A stretch of 64,000 nt of DNA from NCBI GenBank assembly GCA_935421135.1, contig OW285196.1, positions 8,877,501 to 8,941,500 on the forward strand, written 5' to 3'. The stretch is from Bugulina stolonifera. Taxonomy: Eukaryota; Bryozoa; Gymnolaemata; Cheilostomatida; Bugulidae. Positions 14,778-28,922 of the stretch are shown piece by piece. Position 1 is the stretch's first letter. Each line of letters begins with the position of its first letter. A program made the translations under genes and the position numbers. Under the pieces are notes generated by a model. That model did not search any database. It was not told the DNA's origin and saw only the letters and a list, made by a program, of their open reading frames with translations.

Positions 14778-17700
14778 ATGGCCTACCATAAGTAAGTAGA
14801 CGTAGTAAACAAGAATAGAATCAGCCTCAGGGTTTGCTTAACTCCCTTCATTACCACTACCATCAAACCATGTAATTAAGTTACTGATTTACTCTTTTTT
14901 TATTTATATTGACTTGAAGTGAAAATTATTAACTTGAAGTCCATGGTGTAATTCAGATGTTGCATACAAAAGTTAAAACTTAAAACTGTTGGATATTATA
15001 GACATGCATTTGCCATTTGGACCTTTGATACATTACTATACTATTCATAGACTCACTAAGACAGTCTTGGATCATCCAATGTGAATGACAATTTTTTAGT
15101 TTAAACTTAGCTAAATTACTATGTTATCTTATGAAAACTTTATTCAAGCTTTATTCATATCAATTAACTAAAATCAGTAAGATTGTTTTAACCAGTATAA
15201 CTTTATGAATATACTGCAAGTCAACCATTTACATTGTTGCAGCCTGTAGCAATTAACTCGACATTACTCTATGATTTCAGCAAATTCAATCCAAATAAGG
15301 AACTGTCTGATCTTTTCAATAAACTGTGGGATTTAGACGAAAACCGCGTTGAACCTGGGGAGCATTATCGTCTCAACAAGGGAGGTAAGTCCACTCGATT
15401 ACCAATCCTTCGGCTTATCAGTCCTTGACATCTTTCTGCAAGCAAGCTGCATGTACTTATCAATTGTAGAAAATCTATGTATGTGATATGAGAAGATGAA
15501 ATTTTTATTTAACATGTAGGTTTATATGATTTATGATTAGCATAATTCATGAACAACATCTTGACCATTTCTTTATTGGCAACAATATTGAATATTGTAG
15601 CTAAAATGGTGGTTCCAATAAATTCTATGCCTTATACATGTAGGCCTAGTCCAGATCACCATGATGCGTGCGTGTATTTCTACAAAAGGCTAGTAACTGT
15701 GGTAGAATGTGCTGGTAGGACTGCCTAGAGATGCAGTGTAAAATCCCCAAGACAAGCTCGTGTACCATATTATGAAAATATATAATATTCTAACTGAATC
15801 CCAATGATTTGTCTACCCTTTCAGTTTAGATGCTGTATTAGCCATTTGTACCAGCACAAACTATAGCAGGTTCTACAGAAAGAGGGGCATACCATAGTCA
15901 CTCACTAAATATGCTGTCCACAAAGTGTAGATGATGATTTCATGGCAGTTAATAGTTGAATGTCCAAGTATTTATATTGAAATGCATCCCCACAATGTTT
16001 TTGAACCATTTCCATTGTAGTTGAATAATAGCAACGAGACATTGCGCTATCAAATTTCTTAACTTGTAAGCAATCATGCAATGCACTGTGCTACATGTAT
16101 TTGGTATACTAATACTATAACAGAATAGGACCCTGTATCAACTGCAGGGAAGAGAATTCATTCACATGTCTGCAGCTATTATTGGGATAGTATGGCATTT
16201 GCATTTGTATCTTACCAAAACTGTAGCCTAGATTGTTAATAAATCTAAGCTGTGTTTTGACGCTAGTAATACATTGCTCTACCATCTACTTGTCTACTTG
16301 GTCCAGACCACTAATCTCACATAGCATGATTTATTTGTTTGTGGAGAATAATAATTACTCACTGGGTGTGTGGGTGAAGTGATGGTTCCACAGTCTAGAG
16401 CTTAGATAGTTGTGGTATTACCTGTACTCATTCAATCAACTGCTATTTAGTGATATGCTATACAGTTGAAATTCTGTGAGGAGGTGTTATGTCACAAAAT
16501 ATTCCATATGGTGGTTTAGTATAACATAATTATACTCTCTGCATTTGGCGTAAATTTTGTTGTTTGGTGACTTGCTATGTTACGGGTTTTTCACACATTG
16601 TCAATTACAAAGGTCCAACCCTTTTGATATTAGCACCATTGATATTTTTTGTCAAACTAGAGTGTTATTTCAAAATGTCTTCTTGCATAAAGGACACCCC
16701 CACCCTGTTATCTATGTTGTCCCACATTACTCCAATGTTATGTATCATATTCACAGGCTATTTGAGGAATGCCAGAGACCTGACTAAGGATATGGCTGAA
16801 GACCCTCTCTTTGATTGGGTAGATGAAGCTGTTGTGTTTGAGAAACCCACTTATAAATGTTAGTAACTTATATTTTATTTAATCAGTATAATTATGATAT
16901 AGCGATCTATCTAGTTGATTCATTGATTTCCAGCACTGGTCTTCCAGGTTACTGCAAAATGATATTCTTTTAGATGAGATTTGACACCAGTTTTGGAGTA
17001 TTTTTCAAATTGATTTATATGCTACTCTTAGCAAGCACCTTGCCCACTGTATGCTACGCGAACAGCATTTAACAGGTACTTTGCATTGCACTGTTATCAG
17101 TGCTGTACCTTGTTCAAATGTACATGTACTTAAGCCAAACGATAGGCGCAGGCAGCCTGAGCCCGAGTCGATTCTTTACGTGGCACATAACCTAGCTATG
17201 TACTTCCAGAACTACTGTTTGAATACGCTCTATACACAATATATAGGTTTGTTTTTGCTTTTGTAGATTACATATATGTCACATGTTATTTCTCTGCCAT
17301 CTACATTGTATTACTTTTTGGGCATAAACATTTATTGACTTGAAAAGTTTTGTTTGTGCTGATGTTTTAGTCATGCTAACTACGCGTCTGCACTTTCTGC
17401 ACTAGTATTGGTTCAACTGAAATTATTGAACTTGCATGCTCTTCTCTATTTCTCCAATAACTACAGTGTTATTTGCTAATTGTTCAGATTACTTTAATTC
17501 AATGACTTGTTTATGTGAGATCAAGTAAGGCATTGGCATCTAGATGTTGTGATTCAGGCATTGACATCTAGATGTTGTGATTCAGTCCTACTCTCAAGTT
17601 CATACAACTCTTAAGAGGTCAACGCTTTAAGTAATTGGGCTGTTAGAAATATTCAGTGTTATTGAAATATTTTTGGCTATATTCCGTTGCGGATGAATTC

Positions 17701-19640
17701 TAGTCTTCAAGTCTGCGGAAGGGCGAGGTTTCAACAAATATTTTTTGCGAAATTCCGTTATTGCTTATTGCTTTGCCAAAGTTTATGTTCACTGCCAATA
17801 AGATCCTTTGCATATTTCCGTTTTGATCGCTATACATCTGTTCATAGATGTCTAGATGTGAAGTAATGTGTATGTTTGCTGTAGACTTCATTGCTCTATT
17901 GGATAACTATACAATGGAGACTGGCGAGCAGGAAGTAGTTACCCGGGAGGAGTTTAAAGAGAACGTCATGTAAGTGTGTCGTAACGTCCTACCTAGTAGT
18001 CTTTGTAAGTGTCCATATTCTCCCTTTTGCAGTAATACAGACTTTCTTCCTATTTATCACTTTGTTTAGAAAGTTGTTAGCATAGTGCAGGTTTTATACA
18101 TGGTGAATATTTTGCTGTAAAGTTCGGAATGTAATTTCCTCAGTATGTATTACATACATGCACATATAGCGGCATAAGTACAATATTTGGAGTTATCTAC
18201 TCTCGATGCACAGTTAATTGTATGTACTACTTTAATCATTACTAAATAATACAAGTGGACCGATATGTAGTATACTAATTGTCATCCTGTAGGTTTATTG
18301 ATGCTATCTGTGACACGCCCCTAATGAAGGAGGCACATGAGTTCCTGAGAGACAAGGGAAAGGTTCCAGGACCAATCAACGACTTCAAGAAACTCCTCTA
18401 CAAGTTGTGGTTTAAACTGTACAGGAGGACTAAGGGGGACAGGTAAGACAGTCTATATTAGTGTGTCAGTGCGCTACTGCAGGATTCTGTTCTGGGGGCA
18501 GCTCAAAGCTGCACCGGTGATATGTCCAGTTGACCGTTCAGCTGACCATTCACTACACACGTAGATTTTAGGCTCACAGATCGAATATATATATATCTGT
18601 ATCAGGCAAGGGTATTGAACTACAACTGTACTAGTATTTACTAGCTAGTTACTAGTGACCTACTTTCAGTTGACTTCCATCCATCCTCAGTTATGTATGC
18701 TTAACTCATATCTTTGAATATAGTATTTACAATGCTGAAAGTCCATGCAATCACATCTATAATATCTATTATCGAAAATATGACGGCACCTTATGATATA
18801 GGCTATATATGTGGTGTACTTAGGTAATATGCCGTATGTTACTGCCTGTATATTACACACACTAGTCAGTCGTCCTCTCTGCTTACAGAGACTTTGACTC
18901 CTCTGGATTTGAACATGTGTTTGTTGGTGAAGTTAAGGGAGAAGACGTAGTTGGGTTCCATAACTGGGTCTGTTTCTACCTCCAGGAGAAATCTGGTAAC
19001 ATCGACTACCACGGCTACTTCAGGAGGGGAACAGTGAGTACTTAACGAAAAGGAGATTTTCTTAATTATTTCATGTATATTATATGAGACACTCTGCAAG
19101 AACTTAATATATTGATTTTACATTTAATCAGAATTCTACTCTAAATGGCATGCGAATTTTATCACCAGGATTAAGTTAGTTGAACTACACTCTATTCTTT
19201 TAGTCGCTGGAGAGAGAGCCCAGGTTCATAACCCTTCAGTTCAGCTGTAAGAATGGTAGAGGGAAGCCGATTGGTGGATCCTTCATTGGTACAAGTCCAG
19301 AGTTTGAGGTCAGTCAATTTGTCAACTTTGCAATGTTTTGTCCGTCAGTATCGTAATTTATTTCATAATTATCATAATTTTTTTGTCTTGTCTTTTAAAG
19401 TTGATAATAACATTTCATTATTTTTTATGCAAGTTGTTATTTAAATTAATTTTGTTGGGATTCATCCAAAATGTTATCTATACCCTAATTTTCTGCCGGT
19501 AGATGGCGCTGTATACTGTGTGCTTCCTGATGGATATTGGTCCCAAGATACACGTTGAACTGGATGATTATAAGGTGGAGATCACAGTCTATGGACATGC
19601 TGATGGTATTGGTACAGCCTACCCTACCTCAAAGGACTAA
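14778..19640 (+). CDS. ENDOU: poly(U)-specific endoribonuclease (EndoU/XendoU family)
   Basis: Eight exons join in frame to 280 codons: 14778-14791, 15281-15384, 16757-16858, 17885-17969, 18293-18442, 18889-19033, 19204-19308 and 19503-19640 (TAA). Family members are metal-dependent endonucleases that cut RNA at uridylates. XendoU, for example, releases intron-encoded snoRNAs. The catalytic core is intact: GFEHVFVGEV gives His161, GFHNW gives His176 and the GKPIGGSFIG segment gives Lys221, matching the His-His-Lys triad of XendoU in order and approximate number. The C-terminal SPEFEMALYTVCFL block and the N-terminal LWDLDENRVEPGEHY block are also family hallmarks. Length is close to Xenopus XendoU (about 290 residues). 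There is no signal peptide and no somatomedin-B domain, unlike secreted vertebrate ENDOU, so a nuclear or cytosolic enzyme is inferred. The tiny first exon (14 nt, ATGGCCTACCATAA then GTAAGT) fits phase exactly but is the least certain part. Confidence 0.93.
17530..17585. repeat. 28-bp direct tandem duplication
   Basis: Two adjacent 28-bp units (17530-17557 and 17558-17585), each containing CATCTAGATGTTGTGATTCAG-like sequence and differing at one base. It lies inside the third intron of the EndoU gene. No function is evident. Confidence 0.85.
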
Positions 19641-20127
19641 GGCTATCTTTTCTAGATAGGTATGCTAGTCAATATAGGCTATATCCTCTTTCTAAGTAGA
19701 GAAATCTCATATTATGTCATTCAAATTCAAAGAATGCCCTTGGACTAGGAAACAACTTAATAAAAGGAAACTGCTTTTTACTTTTCTATGCAAATTATCA
19801 TTTTCGGGATTTGTCCCCTCTAAGTTGTACATGAACTAAGAGAAGATGACTCCATGTAATATACAGTAAGCTGTAGTTATAACTTTTATGGATATCTGTC
19901 TGGTATTATAAACAAGTCATCGTTTTAGTATTATGATCAACTAACCCAGGGTATAATATCTTTCTAACTAGTCATTTGCAATAATATTAGGAAATTGATG
20001 AATTCAATTGAGTTTTCTTGCCTATGAACATTTTTTACTGTTAGTAGCAACGGCTTGCTACATACTATATTAATTGAAAATCTATTTTATACCATAGTCC
20101 TAACTGTATTTTATATATTTTATACGG

Positions 20128-20133
20128 AATAAA
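20128..20133 (+). promoter_or_regulatory. probable poly(A) signal of EndoU
   Basis: AATAAA in GGAATAAAACTAG, 488 bp after the stop codon of the endoribonuclease gene. Confidence 0.5.
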
Positions 20134-21880
20134 ACTAGTGTTGCTGGAACTACCACATGATATTGTTGATCTGTTACTATAATTTTGTAGGGAGATTATT
20201 TTGTTCTAAATTGTTTTTGCCCTAACTTCCAAGTTATTTGCAAGCTGCATGGTAGAAGAGGGGATAATTCCAAATCTGCAGTTTGCAGGATATAAGAGAG
20301 AAGGCATCTGCTGTGTGCATGTAGTTAGTAAAAGTTCATATCCTGTCTGTAAGCTAACAAAGCACCAAGGTTTTGAATATATCTATTCTCCGGTTACTTG
20401 TAAGATCCTTTCTGAAAAGACTATCAAAACCCACCCAAAAGTATTCTGTAGACAAATAGGCTTTTGACTATAACATGAAGTTGTCTTCACATGACCTTTG
20501 TTAGGATAGAGCTAGGAGAGGACAATTTCATACTACACAAACAACTTGATGTAGTAAACAATGAACTATTATTATCTCTATACATTTAAATATGCACTGT
20601 ATAGTATTTAAAAAGGTGAGTTACTGTGTCTCTAGTAGAACCATGTACCACTAAATACACAGTGTGACTTACCCACAAGCTAGAGTTGTTTGTTCCACTA
20701 GTGTTGTTATCTCCAGTGTGTAGTAGATTACAGGAACATTATCAGACCGTGATATCTTATACCGTTATTGACAAACCTTAGAGAGGTAAAATTGATATGC
20801 AGTAAGTGATTTATCATTATCTACTACATGCAAGTACTCTTGCAAAACTATTCCCTAGTTTGCTGTAAGTACTGTTTTATCTGCGGCTATTATATGACTA
20901 TAGCAATGCTGGCCAACTATGATAGTAAACAGTATCCTCAATGGTTGGTATCCTAGTACACTTCAGTTTATATAGGGACCTAACTCATGACACTGTGACA
21001 TGTCATGCATACATAAAAAGGAACAATTCTCAAGTGGTAATCCCTGAATGCAAGTACTGAGATATGTAGTGTGATAGTATTGAATGCAAGTACTGAGCCA
21101 TACAGCGGGACTTAATGTCATCACAGCTTGAAATCCCTTGCTCAGTTGACAAGGTATTTGACTGTGTGCAGACACAAAACATATCGGAGTGTATACTCTC
21201 CAAGCCTCAAATTCTGAACAGAGAACTTGTTGCAAATTTGGCACGCATACAGGATGTAACTATGCCCTTCTTAGTAGCGTGTATGTAACCTTCTTGATAA
21301 CACCATTATTTAAGTGCACGCTGAAAGTCTGTCCCAATAGTCTCGAAGTACCAAGCAGGGCTAGTTTTTGCTGCTCACCACAATTTAGCCAAGGAAATTA
21401 AACTAACTGTAAAAATTAGGTTGGGCTCTGAAAGTATTAAGTAGTCACCAATAATATAATAATTTTTAAGATGGCATGGAGCTTGGGCCAAGTCTAAGTG
21501 TGAGTGGACGACTCCCGTTTAATAATGCTCTACTGTATACTTGCATCTACATGCAAATAACACTACATGTACAGTATTGTTGTGGGGCTACTTTCCCTAT
21601 CATCTAGTCAGTTCTAGTAGTAAATAACTGGTCTAGTTTTCAATAGCATATTACATGTGTATTAATAGTACTATAGAGTATATATTACATAATTCTATAC
21701 AGTATACAATATGTTGATGTTATTATTATAACATGTACAACTTTATACAGTAACAGATTATAATAATATTGTAACTAAAGGGTATGTGTTTACTATGCAA
21801 ATATCCAACATGTATGTGATTGCTTGTAGGATACTATGTTATATATATGTACCTATCACAACTATTAGACTCCACTGGCG

Positions 21881-21918
21881 GTGTTGGCATTTTGTGTCGG
21901 TGTTGGCATTTTGTGTCG
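21881..21918. repeat. 19-bp perfect tandem duplication
   Basis: GTGTTGGCATTTTGTGTCG occurs twice head to tail without mismatch. It is an isolated recent duplication in non-coding DNA. Confidence 0.9.
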
Positions 21919-22083
21919 AGTCACCAAATATTTAAAGATGATGAAAATATTTAATAATTCTGAACATGACTAGGTCAGTTGCAACACTTGAGCAGTTTTT
22001 TTTCAGCAAAAGCCTAATACACAGGTCCTGGTATCACAGGCTATCAGAGAGCGTAGGCTTAAATCTCACAGCTGGTTATTCAA

Positions 22084-22089
22084 TTTATT
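22084..22089 (-). promoter_or_regulatory. poly(A) signal for the minus-strand membrane protein
   Basis: TTTATT on the plus strand reads AATAAA on the minus strand, 12-17 bases beyond the TGA of the candidate membrane-protein gene. It supports the strand and the 3' end of that model. Confidence 0.4.
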
Positions 22090-22100
22090 CTAGCCTGAGT

Positions 22101-22815
22101 TCACTGATCATAGCCGTATGATGCGGGTGTCTGCATCTCTACCGCAGGTGCTGTTCGAATAGGTACAGTACGATAGTCCTGGGGTCTCTTCTTTAAGCAT
22201 TTGTGCGTAAAATAAATGGCTACGATTAGTACGATTATCCAAACAAAGATCAATATGGCAGGAATAATTATCTCGAGATCTCCTTCACTAACTATCATGG
22301 CCTCTGCTGTAGTTATGACTATGATCAACGTCTTAAATAAGCCAGCAACTTGGTTATAATGAGACAGTTATTATGTGTATGACATCAGCACCAGGATGAC
22401 TTCCTGTCTTTCACCTGATCAATAGCAGCCTCTAGGATCCAAAAGATCTAAAAGACATGAAAGGAAGGGTGTTAAGCGGCTGCAGACATAGACAGTTGAT
22501 TTGATCAGTTACCACTCATAACTCCTTTAGAATGTTGTTTTACACAGACAAGGTGCTTTGCTACGTTGCCTCTGATTTGGATCTTTCATTTATATAAAAT
22601 TAGTGACAAGATACATGTAAATTCCAAGTCACTTTCAAATAGTAAAAGTGAACATCCTACATCTAGAGACGTGTACATGTATATCCATAGCCGCTTTGAA
22701 ATGTTACCCCAGTCAGATAAGATGACAATAGATTGAAAAACAACCATTGATGGGTCTATAATCCCTATAAGTATGCATACCAACCACTTGAGTTTACGCT
22801 CTATTGACTCTATAC
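22101..22815 (-). CDS. probable small multi-pass membrane protein, 5' end unknown
   Basis: Three minus-strand exons fit together in frame: about 22815-22661, 22447-22415 and 22331-22101 (TGA). The last exon is the most convincing. It encodes a strong membrane segment (PAILIFVWIIVLIVAIYF), a basic stop-transfer stretch (HKCLKKRPQDYR) and a cytosolic-looking tail ending PASYGYDQ. The middle exon (33 nt, IFWILEAAIDQ) has a very good acceptor (pyrimidine tract, then CTTTTAG) and a GTGAAA donor. The upstream exon contributes a further hydrophobic stretch (WLVCILIGIIDPSMVVFQSI). An AATAAA lies 12-17 bases past the stop. No ATG with an open frame was found at the 5' end, so an upstream exon is likely. 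I do not recognise the family, and the first listed exon could be wrong. Confidence 0.4.
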
Positions 22816-25800
22816 CTATACGAGTGAAAAGGTTATTAGTAGCGCTAGAGTGAGGTCGGGCACGAGGTCTCCCCCTCGTCAAATGAATCAGCTTTCTACG
22901 TGACAAAGTGTCTCATGTCAGAGTATAGTTTTGTTTTTTGCAACTACCGGCTGGAGGTCATGATTTTCTAATTCACTTGTTTTCTATGGATGGAGATATT
23001 TCCTGCAGAGTGATTAAGTGCGTTGTAATGGTTGGTTGCTCCAGTCAGGAACTGTGTGACCATGACTGCTCATTCCATCAGCCATGGCTTAGTCCAGACA
23101 TTGAATCTGTCAAGTGTAGATAATTGTGATTTGACCTTAAGAAGCCCATTTTTAGGTCACATGTTTTGTTACTTTGACAACTATAGACTCCCAACTATAA
23201 AAACCGATGAGGATCGGTTTTACCTAAGTGGAGAAGTTAAGAGAATCTCATCCACGAGCAAACAAGACTCTAAATCAGCCGGCAATCTATCTGGATCAGC
23301 AGTGCTGTTATCAACCACAAAAATTCTTGCTGTTCATTAGTTTCACATTATAGAAGTTAAATGTCACATATATTACAGATTATTCCTTATATGCCCACAC
23401 CTGTAATCCATGTATGTAAATGTATGCCTATTAGTACAAGAATTACTATAGTAACAGTGTATCTAAGCAATATTCAACAAGTGACACAAAATCTTCTGAA
23501 TTCAGTTATACACCTACAGCTACAACATTACTACATGTATACTCATACAGGTACATGTATTTTGTAAGCCTGTTGGATAAGTACAGTCAGCAGTGTACAT
23601 GTAATACACAGAAGTACTAGCTTCTGATGGAAGCAATTTGCTGAAATAAATTGGAATGTCAGGCGGGACACCAGAGGGCCAATGAATTAAATTACATTTC
23701 AATAAAATTGAAGTTTTATATAGATATTATATTGTAATTGATGCAATGTTATAGTAGACTTTAAACTAGAGTGGTAGAATTACAAATGTGTAGAAGTAGT
23801 TCATAACCACTATGACATAGCCTTTGGAACAGACATGGGCACTCGAGTCATTTCACTCGACTCAAGTTAACTCGAGCAACAGCTTTTCATTACTTTTGAT
23901 TGACTTGTGCTTTTGTATTGTGTGAAAGCTGAGAATTGACTTTTACTTCTACTCTCCTACAAAGCATGATGCTTGACTCTTACTTTACTCTAATCTTTCA
24001 GCTATCAATGATAATTCTATTGGTTTGGTGTAATTACGTAACAAGTCTTGTTCACCATAGAGAAGCTGAGAGGCTTATAGATAAACAGACCTACAACTAT
24101 AATAAGTGCAAATTTGAAGTAGCCTTTGTTCTTCAGAACTACTTTAGCTGACAGAAAATCAGACCTAGCACCAAGTATTACCTATTGTGTGTTGTCACAC
24201 TTGTATACATCAGAAATATGTATTCTACAAAATTCCCATTGGTATTCTCTTTGACATACCACTGTACTTTTGACTCTACTCTGACTCTAGCCTTTTGGCA
24301 CTAGTTGCTTGACTCTTACTTTACTTTTCAAAATGGCTGTTTATTTACTCTTACTCTACTTTTGACTTGCTTCATCCGATGAGTTGACTCTAAATTACTT
24401 TTTATCAATTGGGAATGTATACTCTTACTTGACTCTTGACTTGAGTATTTGTCTGCTTGGCACATGTCTGCTTTGGAATGGTGTTACTGAATCATAAGAG
24501 AGAGGGGCACCTCATGTACACCCACAATCTGTCTCGCTTGTACATGTAATGTATGCAGTTCCCTTCGTCGCTACACCAAAATACAGCCTCATGCACGTGT
24601 AGTTAGTCTCAATCATCCTCTAACCAGTAATAGGTAATCTTTAACTACAGTTTTAAGTTTTACACTTACCATTCAAACTATATTGTCCCACAAAAAGAAT
24701 TCCACTATACTACAATGCTTCATATATTATCTATAACTTAACCAGATGGTTGATGATAGGTGTAGGCATGTAGTTAGGACATAAATATGCTTATAACATG
24801 CTCAGTTGTGCACATTACATGTCTATGGAACTCCCAAGAGAGTTAATTGATAGACAATAGCTACATGTATATGTATGCAAATAATCGAAGATGATCTTGA
24901 ATATGTAGCCGTATAAGTGCACATCACCCAGTGTTAAGTCTCTATTACTCATGGAGACGGCCAGTCCAATAATGCTGTTTAGCTATACTGTAGCCTCGGG
25001 CACTGGCTAATCCAGTGACCCCAATAGATGGTATCGAATGACTCATCACAGTCATCGGTTTTCCTAAAGGCTGCCATTGTTAACATAGTATTTTACATAG
25101 GCACCTTATCTATTCTTGTTATGGCTGACAGGTGTATAACTTTATATATAGACAGCGCAGCTAAATGTGTCCGAACCAGCTATCTACATGTATCTATTGT
25201 TCAACATTTTGAGAACACAGTACTTACTTAACATACCAAAGTAGAAGATGACAGGCTTCAGCCCAAACATGTTTCATTATGCACCACACAATCTGCAACA
25301 TATTATTGCTCATGTTTCGTAAATGAAAGTTCGGAAAACTGCATTGAACAAAAGCAAAATATCAATAAATTGACCTTAAAACCCCATGCAGTTGTGAACT
25401 TAGCAGTTACCAACCTGTATCTGTGAGATGTCTGGATAGTATACTCTTATCATGGTCTTGCGCTACATGACTGTGTTATACACAATTGTAGTTATACACT
25501 ACTTCTGAGCTTACATTTGTCCATAAGAGTATACAAGGAGATATACATAAGAATGAATAGGCCTACATGTAATTCACACCTACAGTGTGTATATTGGTTT
25601 ATTAATAGGAAAACGAAGCTTAAATTCCAGTGCCGTTTACCTTAGAGCTGATGGGTTCTTGTTCCTGTTTAGTAGTTATAAGAATATCCCTGTGGTGTGT
25701 GAGCAATAAGTGGGTCAGCTAACGTACCATGTAGACTGTGATACTCAAGTCAGAATTAACTAATCATATAGTCGAGATGGCTACAGATAAGCGTGCCCTT

Positions 25801-28800
25801 AGCTAACCCTGAGTGTAGTTGTTAATGAACAACTGTAGTTCCTCCGTGTTATCAACCACTGGTTGTAGACCAATGTGATTAATCATTTAGTCTAGTTTCC
25901 AAGTGATTGCTTCATTGCTATGGGGCGGGGCTTTACTACTATAATGCATCCCATTTGATACCTTAGTCTATTCACTATAATTGTATGCATGCTTTCTTCT
26001 ACATTATTATATATTGTTATCATATACAACATGATTGTACACTTGTTGTAATAATAACATAACATAATAAAATAGGTTTTGCATGACAGTGTTAACTTAG
26101 TTCCTTGTTTTCCCTGCTCTATTAAATGATGTAATCACACAATTATGTATGATTACTATATTAATATTACCAAACAGGTACTTGTGAGCGTTTATTTTAT
26201 TGGTGTACAGAATGATAAGTTTAAAGATCTTATAATACATGGAGACCTATCTATTCATAACTAACCTATAGAAAATATTGTGTATTTTACAACCATCACA
26301 AATTTATATCGTAATAAAAATACATGTATCTACCAGGTATATTACATAAAACACTGCATGGTTACTGTATGGTATTGAATATTGTACTACATGCAAATGT
26401 TGTATTATACTTACATGTACATGTACATGTACAATGGACCAATGTACAATGGACCTTTCATGCAGTCCGCTGTTTTTCATCTATTGCACATGAACACAGT
26501 ATAAGTGTGTACTTTCATATAAAAGTTGGTAATATACATTAGGCCTACTGCATAGTCACACATGTACATGCACATATCTGTACATCACTGTACCTGTACC
26601 CTACACTTGTAGATACTTGTATTGTAATATCCTTAGAACACTATGTTACCATTAAACATGCACCCAATGTTCTTCTATAGTCTAGTAATTGGTTTGTAGC
26701 CTGAGTTCTATATTTTATACACCCAGAGCCACTAGTAAATGACTCGGTATGTGTATGCAGTAATACTACAGATTCAATAATAGTTACACTTGCTGCATAC
26801 TGAATTCTGTGCATGTCCAATGAATACTGTACTGTGTATGATAATATATCTATCGTGTATCAAAGGGTAAAGTTCTGTATTATTTATAGTTACATGTATA
26901 CAGTCATGTTGTAGGTGTATAAATTATTGCTTGTGCAATAAAACTAACTAATTAAGGCAGTTTTCTTTCGTTGTAGATGCGATCACATTTCATTACTGTT
27001 TAGGTACTAAATAATTACGTGCATTAGGTTGCAGTAAAATTAGTATAACTTTATACATGGAGTTGTCCTTTCTTTTTGCACGTGAGGAGATTACTCTTTA
27101 TAGTGAACTTTAGTAAGCCTACGGATATAATTTTAACTGTAATATTGTTATATTATAGTGAACATGTCAGTGGAAAGTGTCAATTCAAGCTGCTAGTTGT
27201 GTGGAGTTTTAGTTATACTAAAGTTGGTAAAGGGGAGACAACTATGTTTTAGATTAGCCTGGGGACCTAATGTTCTACATGTATGTTTACAAATTATTTC
27301 AATTCATTACAGTAGACCCAATAAACAGTGCTGCAAACACATCAACTTCATCTGAACACATTCTGCTGATGTAGGACTACTTGTCTGTGCACTGTTACAC
27401 CATTAAAATGTCAGAGTTTTGTTAAAGCAAAAGCCGTATATGTGTGGAGACTTTAATTTACCTGCTTGAAGGTTGGCTAAAGTCCAATCAGTAACTACGG
27501 AAACAATACATGTACAACAAAATGTCCGGTCCATAAAAATTCTGTTGAACATTATGATGTGTTGATTGGTGGGGAATAATTTTATACATTCTTGGAGTTA
27601 TCATCTCATAGAAACAGGAATGATAACTCTGATTTCTAAAAACAGCTGCCCTAAAGGCTGTTTATTCACTTTTTCGACGGAGCCTCGTTCAAGGGCAAAA
27701 CGGTGTCCTGTTCGTCCACCAGCAATTTTGCCTTTTTTGCCCCAGCATTCTAGAGCCCTGTTGAAATTGGTTGTTACCAGATATAGCGATTCTAATTGTG
27801 GAATTATTAAAAACAAGCAGTCACTAGAGGGAGGATATTAATTGAAGCCACCGATTGAGTGGCATTACACCTCGCTCATGGAGCTGATGCACCACAGATT
27901 TTGCCTGTCAAAGTGCACAGTCTCTAGTGTAGTCGAGCCTTTACTTTACATTATGTGGAAAATATACAACCATCTGTACAGTAGGATATATTGACTGGAG
28001 ATTGAACCATAGCTAATTGTTTTCCATCATCGTCCACTGAAGGGAAACTGAACCATCAGAGAGGTTTTTGGAAGGTAATTGTCACTCACATAAAACAATT
28101 TCTACGTGGACATCAGCTGTGTATATATACATGTAATTGTTCATCAAGTGTTGAGAACAATGATTTCACAACATTAAATTAGTTTTATGCTGGGGAATGC
28201 ACTCTCACTTGCTGTTTCATAAATTCAATTTCTAGGCATTGGGATTTCTCTCTATCATTCTAATCCTTGACACAAAATCCCCAGTTAGGGGATTCCCTGA
28301 AACAATTATAAGGTGAACAATAGATAACAATGGCCTACCAATGAATTTGTTAGAACTGCTAGAATGACTTCTAATAGTTACCAATAACAATCAATTCAAT
28401 TCAAATCTATTCTGTACAGCAATATGCAACCACCTACTAGTCAGTAGCAAAGTACCTGTGGTAATACTTAGATGAAGTCATAGCTTTAAACTAGTCTGGT
28501 AACACATGACTCACTATTTGTCTCCATTACAAATTAGTTATTATGAATTATTTTGTATGTAGCATTATTGTATTCTTACAAAGATGCTTTAGATTCGACG
28601 ATTAGATTCTATACAGTTTTGTGACACAAGTCTTGTTGTAAGTCGTTTGTTTAGACTTGAAGAGTTCACCATTTAATCACAATTTAATCACCATTTAATT
28701 GTTATAAAGATCATATTCCTGTAATTGCTATGAACAGACTACAAAATAATGTAGTGCTTTTCATTTGGCAGTTATGTAGGATATTTCAAGATACATATAG

Positions 28801-28922
28801 ATTAGAAACAGGCAAGTTATCCAGTTTTTTTTCATTTTTATGCCTATATAAGGATATAAGATAGTTAGTTTTTTGTAACAGTTATTGGTGTGTGTTGTTG
28901 TTTGTACATGTACAATTTCAGG
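22816..28922. other. long gene-poor spacer before the RING array
   Basis: Apart from the dispersed repeat at 23838-24465 I find nothing gene-like that I can support. The frame at 23032-23340 (+) has a mixed-composition C-terminal half but no splice partners. The opposed frames at 27566-27841 (+) and 27601-27816 (-) cover a stretch with more CpG and GC than its surroundings, perhaps an old element fragment. The rest is AT-rich with many ACATGTA words (for example 26410-26440). The right end should contain the promoter of the first RING gene. Confidence 0.5.
23838..24465 (+). repeat. dispersed repeat rich in GACTCTTACTTTACT
   Basis: The block opens with CGAGTCATTTCACTCGACTC and then repeats variants of TTGACTCTTACTTTACTCT many times on one strand. 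A second, inverted copy lies at about 51190-51402 plus 51593-51620, where it is split by a MITE. Homology between the two includes the distinctive opening and the CAAGTTAAC segment, so this is one dispersed family rather than coincidental low complexity. No protein or terminal repeats were recognised. Confidence 0.6.

Larger units (their letters stand above)
19641..22083. other. EndoU 3' UTR and spacer, no gene seen
   Basis: After the EndoU stop there is a likely 3' UTR of about 0.5 kb. Beyond it I see only short frames without splice or family support, for example 20249-20467 (+) and 20963-21244 (-). The region is AT-rich with scattered ACATGTA words and one short tandem duplication. Confidence 0.5.

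Noticed and set aside
23032..23340. 102-codon plus-strand frame
   Set aside because: Its C-terminal half looks protein-like, but no acceptor, donor partner or homologous motif could be identified.
27566..27841. Opposed open frames in a GC-richer patch
   Set aside because: Both strands are open because of composition. No conserved motif was seen, and it is at most an old element fragment.
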